Shown piece after piece: positions 36,029 to 45,494 of a stretch of 58,592 nucleotides of DNA. The position numbers and the translations under genes were made by a program. The notes under the pieces were generated by a model, which did no database searches, was not told the origin of the DNA, and worked only from the letters and a program-made list of their open reading frames with translations. The DNA comes from Choanephora cucurbitarum (taxonomy: Eukaryota; Mucoromycota; Mucoromycetes; Mucorales; Choanephoraceae), in the NCBI GenBank assembly GCA_025331435.1, contig JAIWNI010000143.1, positions 1 to 58,592 of the forward strand. The letters are read 5' to 3'. The first letter of the stretch is position 1. Each line of letters opens with the position of its first letter.

Positions 36029-36499
36029 TGGGTGGACGTAACTGAAGCCTAAAATGGCTTTTAAGCCACTTTAGGCTTCATTTTTGTCTGCACTTTCTAC
36101 ATAATAAACTTTTGGCCAAAGAATATGGTACTTTGACACATATCTCTGCAACATGCAAAAAATTGTAGGTGCGTGTTAGATTTACCTCTAAACCATATTT
36201 TTCTAGCAAAAGTTTTCATTCTTTAGATACTAGGCGCTGTATTTTTACTTTTGGTTTGGGCTTAGGCTTGATGAAAATGAGGCTTAAATTGGCTTCTGGA
36301 TTATACGTCGAACCAGTGAAATTCAGCGATTAGTGCAAGCTTGACAAAATACCTCGCATCGAGCTAGAAGTTGTACACAATGCAAATGAGATATTCTACT
36401 TTCAGTCATCAAAGTGATAGGTTTATTTATTTGCTCATGGATGAGATGTAAGTGTGCAAAGGGAAGCCCGAAATGGCTTTTTGGAGTTACGTCCACCCA
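36029..36499. mobile_element. Second MITE-like element, 471 bp
   Basis: Perfect 15-bp terminal inverted repeats, TGGGTGGACGTAACT at 36029-36043 and its inverse at 36485-36499. Just inside the left end, 36044-36079 is an almost perfect 36-bp palindrome (outer arms GAAGCCTAAA/TTTAGGCTTC, inner TGGCTT/AAGCCA). No open frame. It begins 2 bp after the previous MITE. No clear target duplication, so the superfamily is unassigned. Confidence 0.7.
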
Positions 36500-36667
36500 T
36501 TAAATCCAACTGTCAAGCATAAAGCAGTGACATGACACAGAGCATAAATAAGAAGATAAGTATTTTCCAATTATTTGCTGTCAGAAAAGGCCCGTGTAGA
36601 GCATATAAACGCTGTTTGCATGCGCATTTTGGAAGTACTTTTTTTTTTTTTACCTTTTTTCAAGTTT

Positions 36668-38055
36668 ATGATTGGCAGCTTATTACCAAACTCATTAAGC
36701 GCTCATTCTGCTCAACTACTAGCTAGAGATGACACATGTACTACCCAAACTTGCAAGAACACATCTAAATCGATTCCAAGTGATTTGAATTTGAATATCG
36801 ATCCATGCAGTGATTTCTATGAGTACACTTGTAAACTTTTTTCTTTTAAAAAAAGCAGAGATCGAAAATAGTGATGGATATAGGTGGCGGATGGTCAAAA
36901 GCAAATCCTATCCCGGACGCAGAACCAGTTTAGAAAATATCAATAGATCTACTTTGCTTTACGAAAAGCGTTTCCTGACAATTTCTGAATTATTCTGTTT
37001 GGCCATAAGGACATTTGTTGTTCTTCGAAAAAAAAACGTGAACGATCTCACTCATGTGCATCGTCAGAAGTTATTGGAGAACGGCTTGAGCCCTTTGAAA
37101 GAAAAGGATGTTGAGTCTATGGTTGATAGGTCTACAGAATTTGAGATCAAGCTTGCTATGATAACAATTCCTAAGTAAACTACCTTGATTTCATGCTATT
37201 TTATTTGAAATTTAAACCCTCTATTCTGCATAGTGAGCAACTACAAAACCCTATTGAGCTATACCAACCTATGTCAGTTACTGAACTTCATCAAAAGTAC
37301 CCTGCTATTGATTGGATCAAGTTTTTCTGCCATCTCATACCAGATGATACATCTTTACCGGAAAAAATTATTATGACAGCTCCTAGGTTCATGGAAAGAT
37401 TAAATGATTGGATTGCAAACAGTCCCACTAGTGCAGATGCCATCACAACCCAGTCGATAAGAGAGTTTTTCATAGTCAAATTCATTATGTCTCATATCAA
37501 TGCCGTTGACAAGAAGACTCGGGAATCTTATCGTACAATGTATAGCAAGATTGCAAGCGGCACTGTTGCTCCTCCCTCTCGATCACGTACTTGTATCAAT
37601 TCTACAAGTAGGGCTTTTGGTCAACTATTAGGATGCTACTTTGTGATAAAAGAATTTGGTGGAGATCCTCAACGAAAACAAGTCTCTGATTTTATGAACA
37701 ATATTAAGCAATCTTGATCCGAAAGACTGAATACTGTGGACTGGCTTGACAGTGAAACCAAGACTCGCGCTCTGGAAAAAGTCCAAAAAAAAAGAAGATT
37801 GCACACAAAGAAGCTTACAGTATAATGTCTCCGGATGTTCGCTCTTTTGAATCTTTGGGCAAATATTATGCTGAAATCAGTGTTGATCCTTCAAGCTATC
37901 TCAATAACCAGAAATCTGCTCGTTAATGGAATGTCAAGGACGAATGGAAGAAGGTAGCACAGATAGTTGACAAGGCTGAATGGTACATGACTCCTCACGA
38001 AGTAAATGCATAGTACACACCTGCCTTCAACGAAATTGTAGAGAAAACTCAACTT
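36668..38055 (+). pseudogene. Decayed M13-family metallopeptidase fragment
   Basis: Pieces of the N-terminal M13 (neprilysin-like) domain in order: ACTTGCAAG region with NIDPCSDFYEYTC near 36800, HSEQLQNPIELYQPMSVTEL and YPAIDWIKFF near 37230-37330, RESYRTMYSKI near 37530, VDWLDSETKTRALEKV near 37740, and MTPHEVNA-stop-YTPAFNEIV near 37990-38040. Frameshifts and in-frame stops (for example after KSAR near 37923 and inside the VNAYY-like motif) break it. It ends before the HExxH zinc site, so it cannot be a working protease. A host gene remnant. Confidence 0.8.
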
Positions 38056-38059
38056 ACAT

Positions 38060-39136
38060 TCAAAGAGGGCCTCTGATGTAGAGTAGGCCATGGCTATAGC
38101 CTAATTCAATATCATATAAAGAATACGCCTTGATGACATTAAAAAGAGCATCTGGTCCATCACCATCAATAAACTAATCGTGTTGATTGGATGTGGTCTA
38201 TGGTAGATCGCGTGCAAATGCCTTTTCATAAACAGCTTCCTCTTTGAGTAGCTGAGTGTACTGCCCTTCCAATTGAATAATCTTACTCTTGGCAAACAGC
38301 TGCCAAATCATGCCATGTAAAGTAGATGGAATACTCTTTTGGATATGAAATGAAAGTATCTTGGGCTCCGATTTGGCTACACCACTAAAATCAGAAATCA
38401 CTTTGGACCAAAATTCTATTTGAAATTGATGAGAGCGACTGTTTCTCTCCAGTCATTCATCTTTTACCTCAGTCAATTTCTTCATCTTCTCTTTTTGTCA
38501 CGGCGTCATGATGAATACGATCAAATGACTTTCTGATCTTTCGAAAAGGTGTATTTAATGCAGGTGCCTCTGCCTGATCATGGTCCACTCCTGCCAAACG
38601 CGCCAACAGAAGATCATAATTAGAAGCATTGGATACATAAGAATGAATAGAAGAAATAGTAGACCAATGGCTTTGATTTTGTTTGTGTCTTGTCGTAACT
38701 TTTATTCGTCGCTCTTAGACAGATAACTGTCTGAGTCTGAAAGAGTAGAGCCTTCTTCTTCCATGAATTCATGGATTTGGTCCTTAATATCTGCCATAGG
38801 GTTATTGATTGGACTGACCATTAAGGTGGACTCTTGTTGTTGTTGTGGTTGCTGTTGCTGAACATTCTGTTGTGTGACAGTGAGCGCACGATTATGTCGT
38901 TTGGGTGGTGTGGTAAGTAAGGGTAACTCTTTTTCATTTCTCATGGTATCGGTTGCCGCTGTGTCTGTAGAACCTTGGCTGCTGGCAGTGTCATCATCTT
39001 CGTCTTCAAAACTATCAACAGAGCTATTGTTGGATTTAAAGGTCGTGGTAGATCCATGAGGGATGGGTTCATGATTCGTTATCTCTGGTATCGTTATAGT
39101 GAAATTCGTTAGACTGTATAGCAATTTCTGTCATCT
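38060..39136 (-). pseudogene. Decayed TBC/RabGAP (Gyp5-like) gene fragment
   Basis: Minus-strand remnant. A Ser/Gln/Asp-rich N-terminus (38702-39124) is followed by SNYDLLLARLAG near 38600. Then FWSKVISDFSGVAKSEPK and IPSTLHGMIWQLFAKSK lead into the start of a TBC domain, and FNVIKAYSLYDIELGYSHG near 38095 matches the usual KAYS.YD...GYCQG block. Stops (IDW to stop near 38485; ARDLP-stop near 38200) and frameshifts near the start (ATG at 39136 shifts frame) break it. The catalytic Arg/Gln fingers cannot be assessed because the domain is cut off. The likeness to Gyp5/EVI5-type Rab GTPase-activating proteins is from recalled family motifs. Confidence 0.75.
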
Positions 39137-39261
39137 TTTTTTTTCTTCTGGTAAATGTGGTATATAGATATCAAGTGTTCGGATGCTAAGAGGAAAGGTA
39201 TAAATTGAAACAAAGAAAGAAAGAAGAAAGGAAAAATGGAGAAAGAAAGCATTTATTAAAA

Positions 39262-39779
39262 TTACCATCGGAGTTGCACTATGGGAAAAAAGGGTCTTAG
39301 TACTTTAGAGATTGCTTGTAGTCTTGGATCTCTTGGATTGATTTGATTCTGTGGAGGGAGTCCTGAGTTTACGGGATCCTTTGGTCTTCTTCGTTTCACC
39401 TGATTTGGTAGGTTTGTTTGTATTGCGTCTTTTCCAGTATTCCTTGATAGGTTCAGGACTATCAAAGTTTCCAGGCTTTTTTCAAATTTATTCATCTGAA
39501 TATCCTATCCAAGTAGTTTAGATATTCGATACCGTTTGGTTCGACTTCTCTATGGTTAATGACGGCTTGAAATTCGTAAATATTATTGTTTTCATCTGAT
39601 TTGTTAGTTTCATTCGCAGTCAGCTTGATTTGCGAAGTAGGAATGTTTATGGATAAGATGGAGCCTGTACGATCTGTTAAGATGTAACTTCCTTTCTTTG
39701 TATACCCATGGACATAAAGTGAACCTCCGTAGTTTACATCTGTCTTGCAACGTTTGCTTTCTATGTTTTTGATCATCAC
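39262..39779 (-). pseudogene. Ty3 element 1: integrase C-terminus and broken chromodomain
   Basis: 39779-39492 carries the GPY/F-like HGYTKKGSYILTDRTGS segment and the start of a chromodomain (YEFQAVINHREVEPNGIEYL). The frame then breaks, and the rest of the chromodomain is readable only in another frame within 39495-39262. The intact counterpart is in element 2 at 51549-51800. Chromodomains direct integration to methylated histone marks. Confidence 0.7.
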
Positions 39780-39805
39780 TTTTGTTCCTATAGGAAATGG
39801 GTCTT

Positions 39806-40577
39806 TTAATACTCTATGGTTTTTTTTTTCAAAGTATTGATTATCCTTTTTCTGTGTTTGGATGATTTGATTCCGTATTTCAGGAATTGTGTAGTTGTTG
39901 AATCTTTCGATTTTTTTTGTAACTTATCTGTGTCTATCATATCGTCTGATATTTGTATCTTGGATAGAGTTTTTGCGTAATTCTTGAGATCATTCGGTTG
40001 ACGATTGAACATTACTTGAAATGGAGTATGATTGTGCAATCTGGATATACGTTGGTTCATAAGATACATGGTGCCTTCAACATATAGATCGCATGATTCT
40101 CTATAGCCATCCAGCATCTTCAAAATGATTGATTTGGCTGTCTTGACATGAGTTTCCAAGTTGCCAGCCGGATTGTAAGGTGATGAGAGAGCAGGTTCAA
40201 TGCCCATATGTTGGCGCAGACTCTTTAGCAATTCGTTGTAGAGTTCGGATTCACGATCAATCTGGAGTACTTTTAGAATGTCTCATAACTGAGAATATCT
40301 CAGTCAGTTCTTTGGCAACAGCTAATGCTGTCTTTGATTTGATTGTACGTAGAATGACGAATTCACTAAATATATCAACACATACTAACAAGTAGTTGTT
40401 ACCTCTAGGTGTTGTGACATCAACATTTTCTAAGTTCATAGTGACTTTATCCCATGTGTTGTTAGGAGCATCACTCTTGAGAAGATGAAATACATGTTTT
40501 GCTAAATTGAATCGAGCACATTTTGTACAATTTTTGATGTATTGTGTAACATCTTCACGCAAGTGTTTCCAATTCAT
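39806..40577 (-). pseudogene. Ty3 element 1: integrase core, broken
   Basis: Two frames, 40577-40257 and 40231-39806. They hold part of the H2C2 zinc finger (NCTKC) and the core. The first catalytic Asp position reads VTMNLEN, with Asn where element 2 has VFDLGT. NPAGNLETHVK keeps the Glu. A stop near 40257 splits the core. Not functional. Confidence 0.75.
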
Positions 40578-40586
40578 ACCATATTC

Positions 40587-42239
40587 TTATTTGATCATTG
40601 TCTCGACACTGTTAATTCCATAGTGTCCTGCAAGGTGGCATTTTGAAATGGCTTCTAATTTTTCTTCATCGCTTTGAGGCTGTCTATACTTATCGATACG
40701 ACTAGCAGCCATGACTTGATCAATGATATGTTTGTTTGTGTCAGTTTTGTCAGATGAATTTTCTGAGTTTACGTGATCATCATTTTTATGGTTTGCTTCT
40801 TTTTCTTTCTTTTGTTCACTCTCTGTCAGCTTTTCATCGGAATAGAGCAAACGCGATAAGTGATCAGCTAGAAGGTTGCGAACACCAGGACCAAAAGTGA
40901 TGTCGAAGTCAAATTGGAATATTTGTTTGTAGTAATTCTCGATAAAGGGTGTTATCTTTGTCTTTGTATGAAGAAGCATGATGTCTTTGTTGTCAGTATG
41001 ATAATGGAACTTACAACCAGTAAGCCATTTCTTCCATTTGAATGCACAGTAAAGGAAAACGAGTAGTTTACGTCTGGAGACGCCGTAACCACGCTCAGCC
41101 TTGGATAAAGTGCGTGCAACAAAGCCGATGTAGATGATCTTTTTATCAATTACCTGATAGAGACAACCACCAATGCCATAAACACTAGCATTAGTTACGA
41201 GTCGAAGAGGGTATTTTAAGTTAGGACAGCTGAGTACGGGTGTGCATGCTAACACTCTCTGTAGGGTACGCATAGCTTTAGAGTGCTCATCCGTCCAGAC
41301 CTCTTTGATACTGGAATGATTCTTGAATGCATTCAAGGGAGCCATCAGGGTAGATATGCGAGGTACGTGTTCGCGAAAATAGTTGATGACACCTAGTCTA
41401 TGACTTAGCTCTTTAGATTTTTTTACCGTGTCAGGCCATGAAAGCACGTTGGAGACTTTACGCATGTCTAGTGTAAGAGCTTCATGAGACAACCGAAATC
41501 CTAATACGAAAATAGAGTTCTGCATTAGATTGAGCTTTTCATGATTGAGACGAAGATTGACTCCTGTGAGACGAGATATAACAGTCTGTAAGCATCGGAT
41601 GTGCGTTTCTATGTCATTGTCAGTGGCGACGAAAATATCATCAATATAGTGGACGCAGTAATCCAAATCAGCAAACAAGCCTGTGATGCTTCGCTGTACT
41701 ACAGATGATACGTTGAGTAATCCAAAAGGTGCACGTTTGAATTGGTATTGTTTGCCATTAGGTGCAGTAAAGGATGTAACAGGTCGATCACTTCTACGAA
41801 TGCGAAAGCTATGGAAGCAAGCGCTGAGATCGATCGTGGTAAAGAGCGAAAATTTGCTCAATTGACGATGTAGAGTACTGATCAAAGGAAGAGGAAACTT
41901 ATCCATTTGAGCAGGATCGAGATTCTGATTAACCTTACGACAATCCAAAACTGTACGAACCTTGTTAGGATCTGGTTCACCAGTGATAGGAGAACGTTTG
42001 AGCACTGTGAGAAGGCTAGAGTTGTATGGGTTGTTTGGAGGAGCTTCCTCAATAACATTGCCCTTAATCCATTCTTGAACTTGATCTTCAACCGCCTGTA
42101 TATGACAGTGATTGATTTCGTATTGACGACTGTAAGGACGTTCAGGCATTCTTTTTGAAAGGAAGACGGCTTTCACTTCCTGGTATGGTACAATGATTTG
42201 CAACAGGGATCTTTCTGTTGGCAAGGATGAATGGTTCAA
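40587..42239 (-). pseudogene. Ty3 element 1: reverse transcriptase and RNase H, 550 codons
   Basis: Reverse transcriptase palm motifs TTIDLSACFHSFRI and YIDDIFVA (YxDD at about residue 200) are kept. RNase H follows with VTNASVYGIGG, where the first catalytic Asp is replaced by Asn, then YHTDNKDIM and ADHLSR. The frame is open but is separated by stops from protease upstream and integrase downstream. The RNase H change suggests it is dead. Confidence 0.85.
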
Positions 42240-42690
42240 TACTCTCCATCATGCGGCTACGCTCTTCAGGAGTATCATATGGATCATTGTTAGGAGTGGC
42301 TGGAGATGGATCAATAGCAGGAAAGGATGGTCCAACCTGATCATCCCAACTCATTGCGATGCTTGCAATTTCAATACTCAATGAATAGATTAGGTCTATA
42401 CCAATGCAGGCGTGTTTGTCATTAAATAAATCGACTATTTCGAATTTCGAATCAATTGTTCTAAAGTTATGTGACCTATAATTTTCTGTGTTTAGCTCCC
42501 ATACGCTTAGCCGTATTGCCATTGACAAGCTTTATATTCCTTCTACTTTTATTTATTTCTGAATTCAAGTCTTTAGTCAGAGAAGGCGAGGTTAAGAAGA
42601 ATGAGCAACCAGAGTCGAACAGTGCCCGTGTCTTGACTTTCTTTACAACCAGAGGAAGATAGATAAACTTGTCAGCTAATAGGTCTTTTG
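42142..42690 (-). pseudogene. Ty3 element 1: aspartic protease remnant and linker
   Basis: Around 42600 the minus strand reads RALFDSGCSFFL, the DSG active-site signature of retroelement aspartic proteases, but stops interrupt the region between gag (ends 42692) and the linker frame 42528-42142. The linker is Pro/Asp-rich (SPATPNNDPYDTPEERS). Confidence 0.65.
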
Positions 42691-42691
42691 G

Positions 42692-44401
42692 CTATTGTGC
42701 GAAATATTCTGCATTGAGAATAGGATACTTACAATTGGCTTTTTCTTTGCCTTTACCTTTACATTTGTGGCCAAAGTCTGCAGCAATAAAGTAAAGATTG
42801 TGGTCTTCATCATCAGAGGAGTTCATCTTCTCATCCTCGGCGTCGGAGGGAAGGGGAACATAATCGATAGACTTGTGAGTTTGTTTAGGTCGAGGACCAA
42901 AAGAGGAAGAAGGAGCGCTTTTATGCTTGGGATTCCAAGGCTTTTTGCAATTAAAGCAACTACGAGTACTGCTCTGTTGCTGAGATTGACGAGAGACCAG
43001 GCTTGCTCGTCTGCTGTAGGCCCGACATTCTGAGATGTCATGTTCAGAGGTCTCGTGGACATGACAATATGCTTTCGCAGGTGCCTTAGATGATGATGCT
43101 TCATTGCGTGAGATGCCGAAGCGAGAGGAAGGAGAGAAGCGTTGAGGGGTAAATAACTTGGAAGATTGCATCTTCCGTTGAGATGTCCGTTTCTTTTGGA
43201 TTTCAACATCATTGTTGGCCTCATCGATGAGCAAGAGGACTTTGATCATGTATTCCAATGATTCCCTGTGTGGATCAACACTCAGTTTTATGGTCTTAAT
43301 GACTGCTGCGTGTAAGTCAACAGGGATAGGTTTGAGAAGGTAATACTTCTTTATGACGTCGTCAGTCATTTGAGCTTCGCGCGTTAGCTGACAAAAGCGT
43401 TCAACGTATTGATGCATGCTCTCATTAGTACGAATAGAGAGGCGATATAAATTGTCGGTTGCCAATTGACGAACCCGCTCTGGACTCATACCAAATCTTA
43501 AAGACATGGCGTCTTTTACGACTTTCCAAGAGGCTTGTGGATTGGTTTCGAGAAACTCATTGATCCAATCCATGATTTGCTTAGGAGCAGTAGCATGAAT
43601 GATTCTCAACCAATTATCTTCAATAGACAAGGAATGAGAGGTAAAGACATTCTCAAAAGCACGAATACACTGATGAGGTGTCTTGAAGACACGACGAGAG
43701 GTGTCACAAACAAAACCTGACCATTGAAAGAATGGTAAGTGTGATGGAACGAAGCTCATAGGCTGATAGATATGGCCTTGGTTCATAAGAATTGAGCTGT
43801 TAGATGATTCATCCCTAGTGTTAGGGGTAGAACTGTAGGCTTTGACGGTTTCGCCTTCACCATACATATCAAAGTATGTGCCTTCTAATTCAATGAGACG
43901 TTCTTTTATCTCAGCCCGTTGCTTGCGCAAAGACTTTAAAAGAGAAAGATCAGATACGACACTTATCTGAAGAGCAATGTGACCAAGTTGGTCAAGAAGG
44001 GCTTTCTTTCTATCGTTCAATTTCTTTTTGATGTCGATAGGCGCATTGGTTTCAATGACCTCAAAAGACTCAGGCTGCTTAGCTTCGTTAGAAGGCAAAA
44101 CAGGAGTTTCGCTATCATCGACTGAGGATGAGGAAGCAGATGAAGCACAAAGCTCATCATTTTTTATGAACTCGCCTACTTCGTTAGAAGAGAGTTGTCC
44201 AGAGAGCATACCACCGGTAGTAGGAATAGTGGTGGCAGCCAGTCTACCGCGAGGTGCGGCAGGAGCAGGCAAAGGAGGAAAGTTCTCGACAGTCATGTCA
44301 GGAACAGGGGCAGAAGTTTCGCGTCTTGCAGATGGGATACTGCGGCGAGTGGAGATAGAAGTCTTCTTGAAGATGTTGTTGTTGTTGTTGCTTCGGGACA
44401 T
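42692..44401 (-). CDS. Ty3 element 1: Gag-like protein, 569 aa
   Basis: Open from ATG at 44401. There is a low-complexity Pro/Ser N-terminus, a helical segment near residues 130-175 and a retrotransposon Gag core around residues 230-400 (FSGFVCDTSRR-like start, then PEASWKVVKDAM-like and NESMHQYVERFCQL). A zinc-knuckle-like CFNCKKPWNPKH lacks its final Cys. Gag forms the particle that packages the element RNA. It is the only long intact frame of this element. A short acidic and lysine-rich tail precedes the stop. Confidence 0.8.
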   Translation of the reverse strand: MSRSNNNNNIFKKTSISTRRSIPSARRETSAPVPDMTVENFPPLPAPAAPRGRLAATTIPTTGGMLSGQLSSNEVGEFIKNDELCASSASSSSVDDSETPVLPSNEAKQPESFEVIETNAPIDIKKKLNDRKKALLDQLGHIALQISVVSDLSLLKSLRKQRAEIKERLIELEGTYFDMYGEGETVKAYSSTPNTRDESSNSSILMNQGHIYQPMSFVPSHLPFFQWSGFVCDTSRRVFKTPHQCIRAFENVFTSHSLSIEDNWLRIIHATAPKQIMDWINEFLETNPQASWKVVKDAMSLRFGMSPERVRQLATDNLYRLSIRTNESMHQYVERFCQLTREAQMTDDVIKKYYLLKPIPVDLHAAVIKTIKLSVDPHRESLEYMIKVLLLIDEANNDVEIQKKRTSQRKMQSSKLFTPQRFSPSSRFGISRNEASSSKAPAKAYCHVHETSEHDISECRAYSRRASLVSRQSQQQSSTRSCFNCKKPWNPKHKSAPSSSFGPRPKQTHKSIDYVPLPSDAEDEKMNSSDDEDHNLYFIAADFGHKCKGKGKEKANCKYPILNAEYFAQ

Positions 44402-44607
44402 ATTTAGTTACTGAATAAAACTTTGGATATTTAAAAAAAGAAGATTTATCTGTTAAGCCAGAAGAATTGAAAAGATTAAAGAGAGGGTTTTATTAAGCAC
44501 AAGGATCGAATGGCAATATAAACTGAGTATGGTGACACAGAACAGGATCTGTGTCTTATTTTAAATATAATGGAAATTATGTGATGTATGTACTTGATGA
44601 TACATCA
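44402..44607 (-). repeat. Possible 5' LTR of Ty3 element 1
   Basis: In element orientation, a TGATGTATCATCAAG start at 44607 is followed by an AATAAA-containing stretch and ends near the gag ATG. No second copy was found in the window, so the call rests on position and the TG start only. The outer end folds as a 7-bp hairpin (GATGTAT/ATACATC). Confidence 0.3.
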
Positions 44608-45494
44608 TTGAGCATGTAATCAGAGCGATTGTTGATGAAAGAGGAACCTGTATTTATCGTAAATTGGAAGTATGAAAATTAACGGTTAAAATCAGTCTGT
44701 GAGCTAAAGTACCTGTGCTAAAATGTGCTTATAAATGTAAGAATGCTTTGTTGATTGAGTGGTGGATCCAAGTCGTTGATTGCATGGAGCAAAGTATAAA
44801 GCTTTTTTTTCGGCAGCCTACTCTGTCCACTCCTGAAAGTTTGTCATTTGACTGTATTATTATTTTTGATTGTTATTGCTGTGATCGTCGTTTGGATTCG
44901 AAGATGATGGTATATATGTTTCGCCTTTTTCTAGTTTCCATTTGACCTCAATGTATCTTAACTCACTTGAATGACATTAAGCACAAGTGTACAATAACCT
45001 AATTTAAGATTTCTCTGAATGTTGATTGTAAAATGCCGATTTTGGAAAAGGAGTCCTTGTTAACGTTTGAGAGAAGGCAGATAGCTTGGAGTGTTATAGA
45101 AAACACATCCTCTGTCATTGTTTCACCAGTTTGACCATTCTCATATCAATCTTTTGGCAGTTAGATTGTACTTAAATCAAAGCACTACTGTAAATCCTTT
45201 TTTTTTTGTGGTAACATTTTATTGTAGAAAAGACAATAGAAAAAAATCAAGGTTCGAGCAAGCTTATAGAAATGAAGTGCAGATAGACGAAAAGATATTT
45301 AAAATAATGGTGTCCTCTAAAAAGTTACTGTTCGCAGTCACAATAATTAATAAATATTTTTTGGACCTGATTTTTTGCTTCACCTAACGTTTTAGTCATT
45401 TAAGCACAAACAAATAGGTTCGAGGATAGTCAGTCCGTGTAGTTATTTGTCTAACTTTAGTCCCCCTTGATACAGAATACAAAAAAAAAACGAA
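44608..45494. other. Intergenic, left flank of Helitron 3, no gene seen
   Basis: About 890 bp of AT-rich DNA with short frames only. It probably includes the 5' end and promoter of the old Helitron; I could not place its left tip. Confidence 0.5.

Larger units (their letters stand above)
39262..44607 (-). mobile_element. Degenerate Ty3-type LTR retrotransposon (element 1)
   Basis: Minus-strand order gag, aspartic protease remnant, reverse transcriptase, RNase H, integrase, decayed chromodomain: the Ty3/chromovirus order. Several frameshifts and stops split pol. A possible 5' LTR is at 44402-44607; no 3' LTR match was found below 39262, where the TBC remnant begins, so the element seems 3'-truncated. 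No encapsidation or envelope-like gene is present. Confidence 0.8.
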
